Below are positions 24,693 through 32,910 of a stretch of 64,000 nt of DNA, in pieces. Source of the DNA: Halosimplex salinum (GTDB taxonomy: Archaea; Halobacteriota; Halobacteria; Halobacteriales; Haloarculaceae); contig NZ_QWGG01000002.1 in NCBI RefSeq assembly GCF_003730195.1, positions 310,001 through 374,000 of the forward strand. The letters are read 5' to 3'. The translations under genes were made by a program, and so were the position numbers. The first letter of the stretch is position 1, and the number at the start of each line of letters is the position of its first letter. The notes under the pieces are model-generated. The model was given only the letters and a program-made list of their open reading frames with translations, made no database searches and was not told where the DNA came from.

Positions 24693-25697
24693 ATGAACGA
24701 ACGCGGACACTGGTCCATCGACCTGGTGGCTGTGGGGGCGGCGACGGCCGCCTGCGTCGCCGGCGTCGCCGCCGGCGTCGACGGCATCGCTCGGATACTG
24801 ATCGCCGCCCCGCTGGTCCTCTTCCTGCCCGGCTACGCGCTCGTCGCCGCCCTCTTCCCGGAGCGCGCGGCGAGCGGCCACTCGCTCATGCCCTTCGACG
24901 AGTTCGAAGCGGCGTCGCTCGGCCCCAGCGAGTACCTCCGGGACGGCGCGGGGCTCGGCGCCGAAGGCCGGATCGCCCTCTCGGTCTGCTGTAGCGTCGC
25001 GGTCGTCCCGCTGGTCGCGCTCGGCGTCGACGTCGCCGGCTTCGGCATCCGACTCCGCCCCCTGCTCGCCGGCGTCGCCTGGACGACCGCGATAGCGCTC
25101 CTCGCCGCCGCCGTCACTCGGTTGCGGATCGACCCCGAAGACCGGTTCGCCGTCGGATTCGCGTTCCCGAGCGTGTGGTATACGCCAGGCCGAAATCGTA
25201 TACACGAGGCTACGATCCCCAACGTTCTGCTCGTCGTCGGGCTCGTCGTCCTGTCGACGAGCGTCGGCTACGCGGCGGTCGCGCCCTCCCAGTCCGAGGG
25301 GTTCACCGAGTTCTACGTCGAAACGAGCGACATGACCATCGACAGCCAGGCTAACTACCCCGACACGTTCTCCCGCGGCGAGGAGTCGACGCTCGACGTG
25401 TTCGTCGGGAACCGGGAGGGATCGCACACCGATTACACGGTCGTCGCGGAGCTCCAGCAGGTCGACAGGGGAGCGGACGGCAACGGGACGGTCACGGTCA
25501 CCGACCGGCAGCGCCTCGCGACGCGCGACGTGAGCGTCCCGGCGAACCAGACGGAACGCACTCCGCTCGCGATCACCCCGAACCTGTCCGGCGACGACCT
25601 CCGGATCGTCCTCCACCTCTACCGCGGCGACTCGCCGGAGAACCCGACCCCCGATTCGGCCTACCGGTCGCTCCGGCTCGACGTCACGGTCTCCTGA
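24693..25697 (+). CDS. DUF1616 family membrane protein
   Basis: The protein has 334 residues. Several hydrophobic helices come first (about 8-30, 35-52, 90-110, 115-135), with RIVLxLPGYALVAALFPE-like text in the first part typical of DUF1616. A further helix is near residue 175. The C-terminal half is an extracellular beta-rich domain with TDYTVVAELQQVD. DUF1616 proteins recur beside archaeal glycosyltransferase and surface-glycan genes, but their biochemical role is unknown. It has its own dyad promoter and is the last gene before the AT-richer patch. Confidence 0.85.
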   Translation: MNERGHWSIDLVAVGAATAACVAGVAAGVDGIARILIAAPLVLFLPGYALVAALFPERAASGHSLMPFDEFEAASLGPSEYLRDGAGLGAEGRIALSVCCSVAVVPLVALGVDVAGFGIRLRPLLAGVAWTTAIALLAAAVTRLRIDPEDRFAVGFAFPSVWYTPGRNRIHEATIPNVLLVVGLVVLSTSVGYAAVAPSQSEGFTEFYVETSDMTIDSQANYPDTFSRGEESTLDVFVGNREGSHTDYTVVAELQQVDRGADGNGTVTVTDRQRLATRDVSVPANQTERTPLAITPNLSGDDLRIVLHLYRGDSPENPTPDSAYRSLRLDVTVS

Positions 25698-26254
25698 TTC
25701 GCCCGGCGGCCGTCTATCTGCATTCTCCTACTCTCAACGTTTCCGCACTTCCCGTTCCGACCCGACGCCGTGGCGACACCGAAGTACCGTTCTCCGTTGG
25801 TCGCTCATCCGATGACGCGCCCGACGGGCGGCGGACGGAAGCGCTACGGACGGGAAAGATCGTCCCGGTGTCTATTTCTCACGGTGACTGAACAGGCAGG
25901 AGCGGCTCCGTTGAAATCCTCCGAAATAGACCTGTTTTGACTACCTACGGTCAGTACAGGCGAGCGATGTAACGGGGGTTGTCGTGACCTACCCGGTGTC
26001 TGTCAGAACTCGCGTGCTGAATACAGAGGCTGGATTTAGCAGAGGTGCAGTTCCAGAGACGTTCTCCTCGCCCCCTCATGATGGCGAGAAAATATAATGA
26101 AAATTCATGGCTAACTATTTGCTCTCCCGTAACGTATCTAGGACCTGTCTTGCTATGACAATACAGGCAAACCCGGTAGATGGTAATGCAGTTATAGACT
26201 TCCGAGAGAGACATCACACTCCCGTCCTCCGGCCTGACAAAGCGGGGAACACCC
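25698..26254. other. AT-richer intergenic stretch left of the methyltransferase
   Basis: From about 25900 the composition drops clearly in GC compared with the flanks (for example AAAATATAATGAAAATTC near 26090). It contains one arm of an imperfect inverted repeat (26001-26030). No intact gene is visible. It may hold remnants of a mobile element. Confidence 0.5.
26001..26030. repeat. Left arm of imperfect inverted repeat
   Basis: It contains CGTGCTGAATA, whose reverse complement recurs at 27169-27199. Flanking bases (TGT.CAGA.. and ..AGGGC) also match with a few mismatches. The pair encloses the methyltransferase gene. Confidence 0.45.
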
Positions 26255-27085
26255 ATGACCGCTGAGGACCTCCGCGACACGCAGGCCGCATGGGACGAGG
26301 TCGCAGCTGGCTTCGACGAGTACGCCACACCATTGACTATCTCCTTCGCGGAGATGGCCCTCGACAGAGTCGATGTCGGCTCAGGGACGCGGTTTCTCGA
26401 CGTGGCCGCCGGCAGCGGAGCACTCAGCATTCCGGCGGCACGACTCGGCGCAGAGGTAGTGGCGACCGACATCTCTCCCGCGATGGTTGAGTTGCTCACT
26501 GCACGCGCACGGGATGAGGAACTGACCGATATCGAGTCCCGTGTCATGGACGGCCACGCCCTCGAGTTCGAGGACGACACCTTCGATGTCGCCGCATCCC
26601 AGAACGGTGTCTCGCTGTTTCCGGACATGCAGCGCGGGCTGCGCGAGATGGTACGTGTCACGAAGCCGGGTGGACAAGTGCTGATTCTCGCGTTTGGTCC
26701 GCCGACGGAGGCAGAGTTTCTCACGTTCTTCATGGGGGCAACGCAAGCGGCCATTCCTGGGTTCGATGGCCTCCCGATGGACCCCCCGCCCTTACCGTTC
26801 CAGGCGGCGGATGCCGAGAAGCTGCGCGCACAACTTGCTGACGCTGGACTGAACGATATCCGCATTGACACCGAGACGTGGGACATGGAGATCCAGTCCG
26901 CCGAGCACCTCTGGGACATGGTGGTCAACAGCAACCCAATCGCCGCAACACTGGTCGCCGACCTGACCGAAGAGCAAATAGCCGAGGTTCAGAGAATCCT
27001 GGACACCAAACTCCGTGACCGTTCCGGAGGGAGCGGCCCTGCCGTCCTGACCAACCGGATGCATATCGCTGTCGGGACGAAGTGA
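26255..27085 (+). CDS. Class I SAM-dependent methyltransferase
   Basis: This 276-residue cytosolic protein has motif I TRFLDVAAGSGALSIPAARLG, acidic loop EVVATDISPAMVE, post-II MDGHALEFEDDTFDVAASQNG and RGLREMVRVTKPGGQVLILAFG. It resembles UbiE/Coq5-type small-molecule methyltransferases; the substrate is not evident. Its codon use is visibly less GC-rich than that of its neighbours (codons such as GCT, TTT, GAT, TCA are common), and it stands alone between long non-coding flanks with an inverted repeat. Acquisition by transfer is inferred. ATG 26255 follows a GTTATAGA TATA-like element about 60 nt upstream. Confidence 0.9.
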   Translation: MTAEDLRDTQAAWDEVAAGFDEYATPLTISFAEMALDRVDVGSGTRFLDVAAGSGALSIPAARLGAEVVATDISPAMVELLTARARDEELTDIESRVMDGHALEFEDDTFDVAASQNGVSLFPDMQRGLREMVRVTKPGGQVLILAFGPPTEAEFLTFFMGATQAAIPGFDGLPMDPPPLPFQAADAEKLRAQLADAGLNDIRIDTETWDMEIQSAEHLWDMVVNSNPIAATLVADLTEEQIAEVQRILDTKLRDRSGGSGPAVLTNRMHIAVGTK

Positions 27086-27718
27086 AAACGCTGGCCTGGC
27101 CGACAGTATCGAGTACATTACTCAGTTCACGTGGTCGAGGTCAGTACTGGACACGGCTGAAAGATACGCGCCCTATATTCAGCACGACACTCTGAACACT
27201 ACCGATTTTCGACAAGGTGGCCAGCGGTCAATTCGCAGTCTTCGTTGACCCGCTATTTCACGTGAAAAGCTGTCTGAAGAATGGGATTTAAACAGAGCCG
27301 TGGGAGCTGGTTTTCGCGGCGACGAGGGAGACCAGACACGGCTTCACCACCCGAATCGATAGCCGTGAATCCGGTTCGAACAGCACACGCCCCGCCTGTC
27401 CACGTTCGGATTGGGGCTACGATGGCGATCATCGCAGTCCTCGACGGTGCATTCAGTACGGCGCTCGTCCCGGGATTCGGCGAGTACCCTGGACGGTTCT
27501 CGACGCGGCGCTCCCGGTGGGGTCGGTCCTGACGGACGCTCCCTCTCGCCGACCGCGCCGAGAAGAGGTCGCGTCTCTGTGACGATCGGTTAGTCCCATT
27601 CGTTCCGAGTACGTTCGTCCGTACCGCCGCGCCGCTCACCGTGTCTTTGCCTTTCACTCGTGCCGAAAAACCAAGACCGACCGGCCGCCGCGTCGCAGTG
27701 ACCCGCGGGGAACCGTCG
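27086..27718. other. Gene-free stretch right of the methyltransferase
   Basis: The left 180 bases keep the lower GC of the patch and hold the right inverted-repeat arm. From about 27300 the composition returns to that of the flanks. Open frames at 27253-27657 show no family features. It could contain a decayed gene, but I cannot identify one. Confidence 0.5.
27169..27199. repeat. Right arm of imperfect inverted repeat
   Basis: The reverse complement contains CGTGCTGAATA with further partial matches to 26001-26030. Confidence 0.45.
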
Positions 27719-29668
27719 TCAGGAAGGCGCGGTACAGAGCGCCACGTCTCCGTTGGCGTAGAGGACGTTCTGGTTCGGTCGGCAGACCCGCTCGCGGGGC
27801 ACGTTGAGCGCGTGTCCGTTCCCGGCGACGAGGAAGAAGGTCGCTTCCGTCGACTGGGCGCGGCGGTAGACGGTGATGTCGTGTTCGGAGCGCTGGCTCT
27901 CGTTGAGGACGGCCACGTCCGTCGGGTGCGAATCGATCCGGTCGATGACGGTCTGGTAGGGGTGGTCCGTGAAGATCACCTGATTGGGGCGTATCTCCTG
28001 GCCCCGGGGTCTCCCGGTCATGTCGCCGATCGTGTGCGCGGCGGTGATCTCCGACTCCGTGTAGGCGAGCTCCTCCCGGTCGTCCTCGAACACCGGATTG
28101 TCGACGGTGGCTTCGCCCGAGAGTATCATCGCGCCGGGGTAGACCGCGACGAAGAGGAGGAGGACGGCGGCCAGGAGCGGTTTCGCGAGGTCCCGCGAGA
28201 GGTGGCGGAAGCCGACGGCAGCGAGGACGGCCATCGGGGCGTAGAGGAACGCGAACCACCGCGTCGGGATGAAGTTTCGGATGCCGAACATCGGCAACAG
28301 CATCACGAACACGAGCATGACGGCCGCCGACACCAGGAGCGTGAGCACCGACTGGCGGGCGTGGTCTCTGGAGACCACGTAGAGACAGCCGACGAACGTC
28401 GCGAACAGCAGGAACAGGAACCCGAGCGTGTCGACGTACAGCGCGACCTGCTCGATCAGCGTCGTCTCCGGCCCGCCGGCCGACCCGGACGATCCGCTCG
28501 CGAGGTTGAGAAAGCCCGCGCTCGTTCGGACCGTCTCCTCGAGGTAGCTGAAGACGGTTTCGAGGAACGAGTTGCCGTTGTACGGCGTCAGCGACCACAT
28601 GAACGTGACGAAGCCGGCGTCGAAGACGAACAGCCCGACCACGTTGACCGTCTCGCGCTTCGTGAAGCGCAGCGGTCGGGTCGGGTCGAAGACGCCGAGC
28701 GACCCCAGCACCTGCGCGACGATGGCGGTCAGCAGCGTCACCAGCATGATGAACGACGACACCTGGTGGGTCAGGATGACGACGACCGTGAGGAAGACGA
28801 GCAACAGGAAGTCGCGGCTGCCGTACTCGGTGCGCATCACCCTGACGAGCGCGTAGAGGACGGCGAGGTAGAACGCGAGCCCCATGCTCGTCGGGATGAG
28901 GTGCATCCCCCACTGGACGGTGTAGTCGCCGACGGCGTACAGCGACGCGGCCAGCACCGCCCACCGCTGGCGGACGAGCAGCCCGGTCGTCAGGTAGACG
29001 AACACCACGGAGATCGGCATCGCGACGCCGAGCGACAGGTACAGCGCCGCGCGGAGGGGGACGTCGTAGAGGAAGGAGGCGGCCGCGACGAGCAGGTGGT
29101 ACAGCGGCGACGCGTAGTACTTGTTGCCGGCCATCGCCGAGAGCGAGTGCTGGGTCGCGACCCGGTCGGCCAGGATCGGCACGTGCGACCAGATGTCGAT
29201 ACCGATGAATCCCGGCGTGGTGGCCAGCGCGGTGAAGCGGAGGACGGCCGCGAACAGGACGACCTGGACGAGCGTCAGCCGCGGCCGGAAGTCCTCGTCG
29301 CTGGCGGCCAGCGGCTGGACCGTCAGCGCGGAGGCGACGACGGCCGCGACGAGGTAGAACGGCAGGGTCCGCCCGCCTTCGACGGTCGCGACGACGACGA
29401 GCAGCCCCATGGCCGCGAACGATAGCCCGGGCAGCGAGCGCGCGACGGTCGTCGGCAACAGCGGCGGCGCCGTCGCCTCCCGCGGCCGGTACACGGCGAT
29501 CAGGTAGAGCGCGCAGGCCAGTCCGAGGACGAGGGGGATCGTCAGGATGTAGATCTGCGAGGCGAGAAAGCGAAGCGGGAACAGCGCCAGCGCCACCAGA
29601 AGCCCCCCGAACGCCGCGAGCACGTCGAGGCGGACGCCGCTCGACCGGTCGGCTCCGAAGCTAGACAT
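27719..29668 (-). CDS. Polytopic membrane protein, GT-C-like glycosyltransferase candidate
   Basis: The protein has 649 residues with 12-14 predicted helices. The first large loop after helix 5 has GFIGIDIWSHVPILADRVA followed by YYASPLYHLL, the position where GT-C enzymes (ArnT/PMT/DUF2206-like) carry their acidic catalytic motif. A soluble C-terminal domain (about 560-649) should be outside the cell. GT-C enzymes use lipid-linked sugar donors on the outer face, which would complement the cytosolic GT genes here. Assignment to an exact family is uncertain. It overlaps the upstream GT4 gene by 8 nt. Confidence 0.78.
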   Translation of the reverse strand: MSSFGADRSSGVRLDVLAAFGGLLVALALFPLRFLASQIYILTIPLVLGLACALYLIAVYRPREATAPPLLPTTVARSLPGLSFAAMGLLVVVATVEGGRTLPFYLVAAVVASALTVQPLAASDEDFRPRLTLVQVVLFAAVLRFTALATTPGFIGIDIWSHVPILADRVATQHSLSAMAGNKYYASPLYHLLVAAASFLYDVPLRAALYLSLGVAMPISVVFVYLTTGLLVRQRWAVLAASLYAVGDYTVQWGMHLIPTSMGLAFYLAVLYALVRVMRTEYGSRDFLLLVFLTVVVILTHQVSSFIMLVTLLTAIVAQVLGSLGVFDPTRPLRFTKRETVNVVGLFVFDAGFVTFMWSLTPYNGNSFLETVFSYLEETVRTSAGFLNLASGSSGSAGGPETTLIEQVALYVDTLGFLFLLFATFVGCLYVVSRDHARQSVLTLLVSAAVMLVFVMLLPMFGIRNFIPTRWFAFLYAPMAVLAAVGFRHLSRDLAKPLLAAVLLLFVAVYPGAMILSGEATVDNPVFEDDREELAYTESEITAAHTIGDMTGRPRGQEIRPNQVIFTDHPYQTVIDRIDSHPTDVAVLNESQRSEHDITVYRRAQSTEATFFLVAGNGHALNVPRERVCRPNQNVLYANGDVALCTAPS

Positions 29669-30596
29669 TGGCGACTGCCTCCCCGCGTCCGACGCGGCGA
29701 TACACTTCGGCGAGTCGCTCGCCCATCCGCTCGATCCCGAGGCCGTCGACGGTCGATCGCCCGTCAGAGCGGCGCTCGCCGTCGAGGACGGCCTCGAGCC
29801 CGTCGACGAGCGCCGCCTCGTCGTCGCAGACGCGGCAGTTGGAGACGCCCGAGAGCGTCTCGCGGACGAAGCCGACGTCCGTCGACACGACGGGCACGTT
29901 GCACGCGGCGGCCTCCTTGACGACCATCGGGCCGGCCTCCCGGGTCGACGTGACGAGCACTGCGTCGCTGGCGTTCATGTACAGCGGGACCGCCTCGTGG
30001 GGAACGCCGGTGAGGATCCGGAGGTCGGCGTCGACGTCGGCAGCCGCTACCGCTCTGCGTGCGCGCGGATAGTCTTTCTCCGGGCGGGCGGGGTCGTAGG
30101 GGAACAGGACGACGCGCTCGTCGGGGTCCCAGCCGACGCGTTCGCGCGCCTCCGCTCGCGGCACGGGGCGGAATCGGTCGAGGTCGACGCCGAAGGGGAC
30201 GACCGGGTGGTCGCCGGGAACCGCGGACGCGCAGGCGCGACTCGGCAGGACCACCGCGTCGGCGGCCCGGGCGGAGAGGCGGCTGAGGCCGGTGAGCCAC
30301 CTGCGGTCGCCGAGCAGGTCGGTCCCCCAGGGCGTGAACACCACCGGGCGGGTGGGCTGGGCGAGTGCGAACGGCGCCGTCAGCCCGTAGTTCGCGTGGA
30401 CCAGGTCGTACTCGTCCAGACTGTGGTTGAGGACGCGCGGCAGGTAGCGGGCGTAGTCGGCGGCCGTCCGCGGGGAGTCGGGCTCGTACTCCCCTGGCAC
30501 GCCCACCGCGGTGCAGTCGATCCCGCGCGCCTCGAGCGCGGCCAGTTGCTCCTCGAAGAACGACCGCGTCGTCGTGTAGAGATGGAGGGCGCGCAT
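29661..30596 (-). CDS. GT4-like glycosyltransferase
   Basis: The protein has 311 residues. Its N-terminal half (MRALHLYTTTRSFFEEQLAAL) includes HANYGLTAPFALAQPTRPVVFTPWGTDLLG. The C-terminal donor half has VVLFPYDPARPEKDYPRARRAV, ASDAVLVTSTREAGPMVVKEAAACNVPVVSTDVG and a final helix. This is the GT-B fold of family 4, and the EAGPMVVKEA stretch is the E-x7-E donor motif. A TGA precedes the ATG by 3 nt. The nearest dyad motifs (30788-30804 and 30851-30867) are 190 nt or more upstream, so a long 5' UTR or another promoter is implied. It is translationally linked to the membrane protein downstream. Confidence 0.9.
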   Translation of the reverse strand: MRALHLYTTTRSFFEEQLAALEARGIDCTAVGVPGEYEPDSPRTAADYARYLPRVLNHSLDEYDLVHANYGLTAPFALAQPTRPVVFTPWGTDLLGDRRWLTGLSRLSARAADAVVLPSRACASAVPGDHPVVPFGVDLDRFRPVPRAEARERVGWDPDERVVLFPYDPARPEKDYPRARRAVAAADVDADLRILTGVPHEAVPLYMNASDAVLVTSTREAGPMVVKEAAACNVPVVSTDVGFVRETLSGVSNCRVCDDEAALVDGLEAVLDGERRSDGRSTVDGLGIERMGERLAEVYRRVGRGEAVANV

Positions 30597-30787
30597 CTGT
30601 CACGCCCCCGTCCGGCGCGCCCGCTCGGCGACTGTCTCGCGGCGCCCGGTCTCCCCACCGAGACTGGTTCTCGACCCGTGACCCCCTGTGTCGTCGTGTT
30701 GTGTCGTCGTCATTCGTTCGGTGTCCCGGGGCGCCGCTGTCGCGCGGCGCTCCGTCTCTGGTTCGGGCGTCGCTCGCGGCGTGGTTT

Positions 30788-30804
30788 ATTATAGAGGCGG
30801 TAAG
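30788..30804. promoter_or_regulatory. 17-bp dyad motif without a gene at the usual distance
   Basis: The + strand reads ATTATAGAGGCGGTAAG. No start codon lies 28-34 nt away on either strand. Confidence 0.5.
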
Positions 30805-30850
30805 CGAGCCGCACCGACAGCCACCACCCGCCGTCGCCCCGACCGCGCTG

Positions 30851-30867
30851 CTTACCATCTCGCTAAC
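30851..30867. promoter_or_regulatory. 17-bp dyad motif without a gene at the usual distance
   Basis: CTTACCATCTCGCTAAC. The centre-to-centre distance to the previous dyad is 63 bp. On the minus strand a GTG (30824) lies 26 nt away but opens only 11 codons. Confidence 0.45.
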
Positions 30868-30894
30868 GCCGGTCTCCGGATCTGTCCGCCCGTT

Positions 30895-30954
30895 CGATCT
30901 CCCGTCCGCTTGCTCGATTTCCCGTCCGTTCGCGCGACTCCCCGTCCGGCCGCG
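30895..30954. repeat. 20-bp tandem repeat, three copies
   Basis: Copies are at 30895, 30915 and 30935, with the core CCCGTCCG preceded by CGA(T/C)(C/T)(T/C). Confidence 0.8.
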
Positions 30955-30994
30955 AAGCGGCTGTCGCCGCGAGCAGTGCGACGGACCGCGTTTT

Positions 30995-31048
30995 CGCCGA
31001 CGCCCCGCGCTTCGCCGACGCCCCGCGCTTCGCCGTCGCCCCGCGCTC
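30995..31048. repeat. 18-bp tandem repeat, three copies
   Basis: CGCCGACGCCCCGCGCTT occurs twice exactly (30995-31012, 31013-31030) and once with two changes (31031-31048). Confidence 0.9.
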
Positions 31049-31154
31049 CGGGGTCGCTTCCCAAGATCGAGACGGACTCCGTGGGTTCCGGGACTGGTCC
31101 TCGGTCACGTCGGCACTGTCTGCCGGTCTCGTCGCGTTCGTCGGCGGGCCGGCG

Positions 31155-31730
31155 TCACCGGCCGTCGAGGAGTCGCCAGGCGGCCACCGGGCCGGGCGCG
31201 CCGTCGGCCAGCCAGAGGAGGCCCACGGCGGTGACGAGCCCGATCTGCACGACGAGCAGCGGGCTCGGGTCGAGCGAGAGGATCTGGTAGAGGTACCGGA
31301 GGAAGTACACGAGCGCCCGTTCGACCAGCCCGCGCTCGGTCACCGGGCCCGGAAACGAGGCGACCGGCCAGAGGACCCGACCCACGGGGACCGGATCGCC
31401 TCGCAGGACGGGATAGACGAGGTCGCCGGCGAGGTGCGAGAGCCAGCCGATCCCCGACGCGGCGACGGCTCGCTCGCCGCGCCCCTCGCGGACCGCGACC
31501 GCGGCGGCGACGCAGAGCGCCGGCCCGACGACGAGCACCGAGTGAGCGGGCCCGTAGCCGACGGCGAGCACGTCCAGCGACCAGGCGAGCGGTTTGTCGA
31601 CGAGGTCTGGCAATTGGGTCGCGAGAGCGAGCAGCAGGACGCACCGACCGCCGGGGGCGTGTCCGTCGACGGCGTGAACGACGACCGAGTAGCACAGGTA
31701 GCCGACGGCCAGGTGCTCCCAGGGCCACAT
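31155..31730 (-). CDS. YdjM/DUF457-type membrane-bound metal-dependent hydrolase-like protein
   Basis: The protein has 191 residues and starts MWPWEHLAVGYLCYS, with His6 in the first helix. It has five to six predicted helices and polar motifs QLPDLVDKP (Asp pair), GPAHSVL and WLSHLAGDL, the His/Asp set typical of the LexA-binding YdjM/DUF457 family. The biochemical role of the family is poorly known; it resembles membrane phospholipid-type hydrolases. It lies 7 nt after the AlkP gene stop, in the same leftward operon, so it may act on the same lipid-linked substrate. Confidence 0.82.
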   Translation of the reverse strand: MWPWEHLAVGYLCYSVVVHAVDGHAPGGRCVLLLALATQLPDLVDKPLAWSLDVLAVGYGPAHSVLVVGPALCVAAAVAVREGRGERAVAASGIGWLSHLAGDLVYPVLRGDPVPVGRVLWPVASFPGPVTERGLVERALVYFLRYLYQILSLDPSPLLVVQIGLVTAVGLLWLADGAPGPVAAWRLLDGR

Positions 31731-31737
31731 CAGCGGG

Positions 31738-32679
31738 TCACCCGTTGGACACCCGTTCGACGTCGCCGGTCGGCGTCCGCCAGCCGGTGTCGGTGGCGGT
31801 GGTCTCGACCCACGGCACGCGCTTCACCTGTGGGATCGCCAGCCCGTCGAGGTGACCGTACGCTCCCCACTCGCCGAAGGCCTCGCCGTGGTCTGCGGTG
31901 ATCGCGACGGTCCGCGCGTCGAGGTTCTCGAGGAGGACCGTCACCTCGTCGAGGACGTACCGCAGGTCGTCGAGGTAGCGCTCCCAGAGGAGCTCGCGGC
32001 TCACGTCGCCGTCGCGGAGCGCCGACCAGGCGTCGGTCTCGTCCGCCCGGTCGTCCCCGTCGGTCGCCCGGCCCGTCGTGGGTGTGCCGGGCTGGGCGTA
32101 ATGGGCGACGAGCCGGTCGGCGTCCGTCGCGCGGCCAGCGACGATGGCGCGCTCGGTCACGTCGACGGGCGGCACGGCTCCGGTCCGCTCGTCGCGGGCG
32201 TGCGGCCAGACGCGGACGAAGTCCGCGAAGTCGTCGTCTCCCACGACGTTCCGTCGCGGCCACCCGAACGGCGCCGTGAGGTTCGGTCCGTACACGCCCT
32301 CCTCGAAGACCGGTTCGGCGACGGGGCTCGCCGTCACGTGAGCGGTGTCTGCGACGGCGTCCCCGTGGCCCTCCGTGAACGTCTTGACCAGCCACTCGGC
32401 GGAACTGCACCCGACCGAGCGGACGCTCTCGACGTCTTCCCGGTCGAGATACGGGTACTCCGGCGCGACAGCGCGGAGCGCGTCGACGCGACAGGCGTCG
32501 AGGACGATCAGCGCGTCCCAGTCGCGCTCGTAGACGTTTCGACCGGGATCGACGCGCGAGGTGACGGTGTACCAGAGACCGAGATACGTGGAGTAGGCGC
32601 CCCGGAGGACCGCCCGCCGGGGGTCCTCCGTGAGCCCCTCGCGAAGCGCTGACACCCAGTCGCTGAAACTGACCGGCAT
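31738..32679 (-). CDS. AlkP-superfamily enzyme, short form (paralog of 17502-18473)
   Basis: The protein has 313 residues from ATG 32679. DALIVLDACRVDALRAVAPEY (55-75) carries the metal Asp, VGCSSAEWL (89-97) the conserved Ser93, and VAITADHGEAFGEWG the second metal site. It matches its paralog along the whole length except for a Gly/Asp-rich insert near residue 200. There is no CxPxR motif, no signal peptide and no membrane helix. A longer in-frame start at 32778 exists, but the dyad 28 nt upstream of 32679 argues for the shorter protein, which also begins at the same point as the paralog family. First gene of an operon with the YdjM-like gene. Confidence 0.82.
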   Translation of the reverse strand: MPVSFSDWVSALREGLTEDPRRAVLRGAYSTYLGLWYTVTSRVDPGRNVYERDWDALIVLDACRVDALRAVAPEYPYLDREDVESVRSVGCSSAEWLVKTFTEGHGDAVADTAHVTASPVAEPVFEEGVYGPNLTAPFGWPRRNVVGDDDFADFVRVWPHARDERTGAVPPVDVTERAIVAGRATDADRLVAHYAQPGTPTTGRATDGDDRADETDAWSALRDGDVSRELLWERYLDDLRYVLDEVTVLLENLDARTVAITADHGEAFGEWGAYGHLDGLAIPQVKRVPWVETTATDTGWRTPTGDVERVSNG

Positions 32680-32707
32680 GCCCTCCCCTTCCCCAGCGGT
32701 CGGTTTC

Positions 32708-32724
32708 ACTATGCGTTTGGTAAC
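32708..32724 (-). promoter_or_regulatory. 17-bp dyad promoter motif (AlkP/YdjM operon)
   Basis: Toward the gene it reads GTTACCAAACGCATAGT. It is 28 nt from ATG 32679. Confidence 0.6.
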
Positions 32725-32863
32725 GACGAAACCGCCGTTTAGCGCAGTCGTAAGCCGACGCGGCGCGCCGCCGAACACGCTGCGGCCCCGCGGGTCCCGC
32801 GTCGAAACGCGTCGCGGCGAACCCGCCGGATTCGGCAGGCGGGACCGCGGCGAGGCGTGCGCC

Positions 32864-32880
32864 GCTACGGTGCCGATAAG
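32864..32880 (+). promoter_or_regulatory. 17-bp dyad promoter motif (deacetylase lipoprotein)
   Basis: GCTACGGTGCCGATAAG, ending 30 nt before ATG 32911. It fixes that start against an in-frame start at 32857 that would lie upstream of the promoter. Confidence 0.7.
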
Positions 32881-32910
32881 AAAGACGGGTCGGCTCGTCG
32901 GTACGAGCGC

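Larger units (their letters stand above)
30597..31154. other. Gene-free region with two dyad motifs and two tandem repeats
   Basis: The region has 558 bases without a convincing gene. It holds dyads at 30788-30804 and 30851-30867, a 20-bp x3 repeat (30895-30954) and an 18-bp x3 repeat (30995-31048). A 37-codon frame (30713 to 30600, minus) ends 3 nt before the GT4 start but is not at motif spacing. Confidence 0.5.

Noticed and set aside
27253..27657. 134-aa minus-strand frame right of the methyltransferase
   Set aside because: Composition is Arg/Ser-rich and unlike haloarchaeal proteins. No transposase or pilin features could be confirmed.
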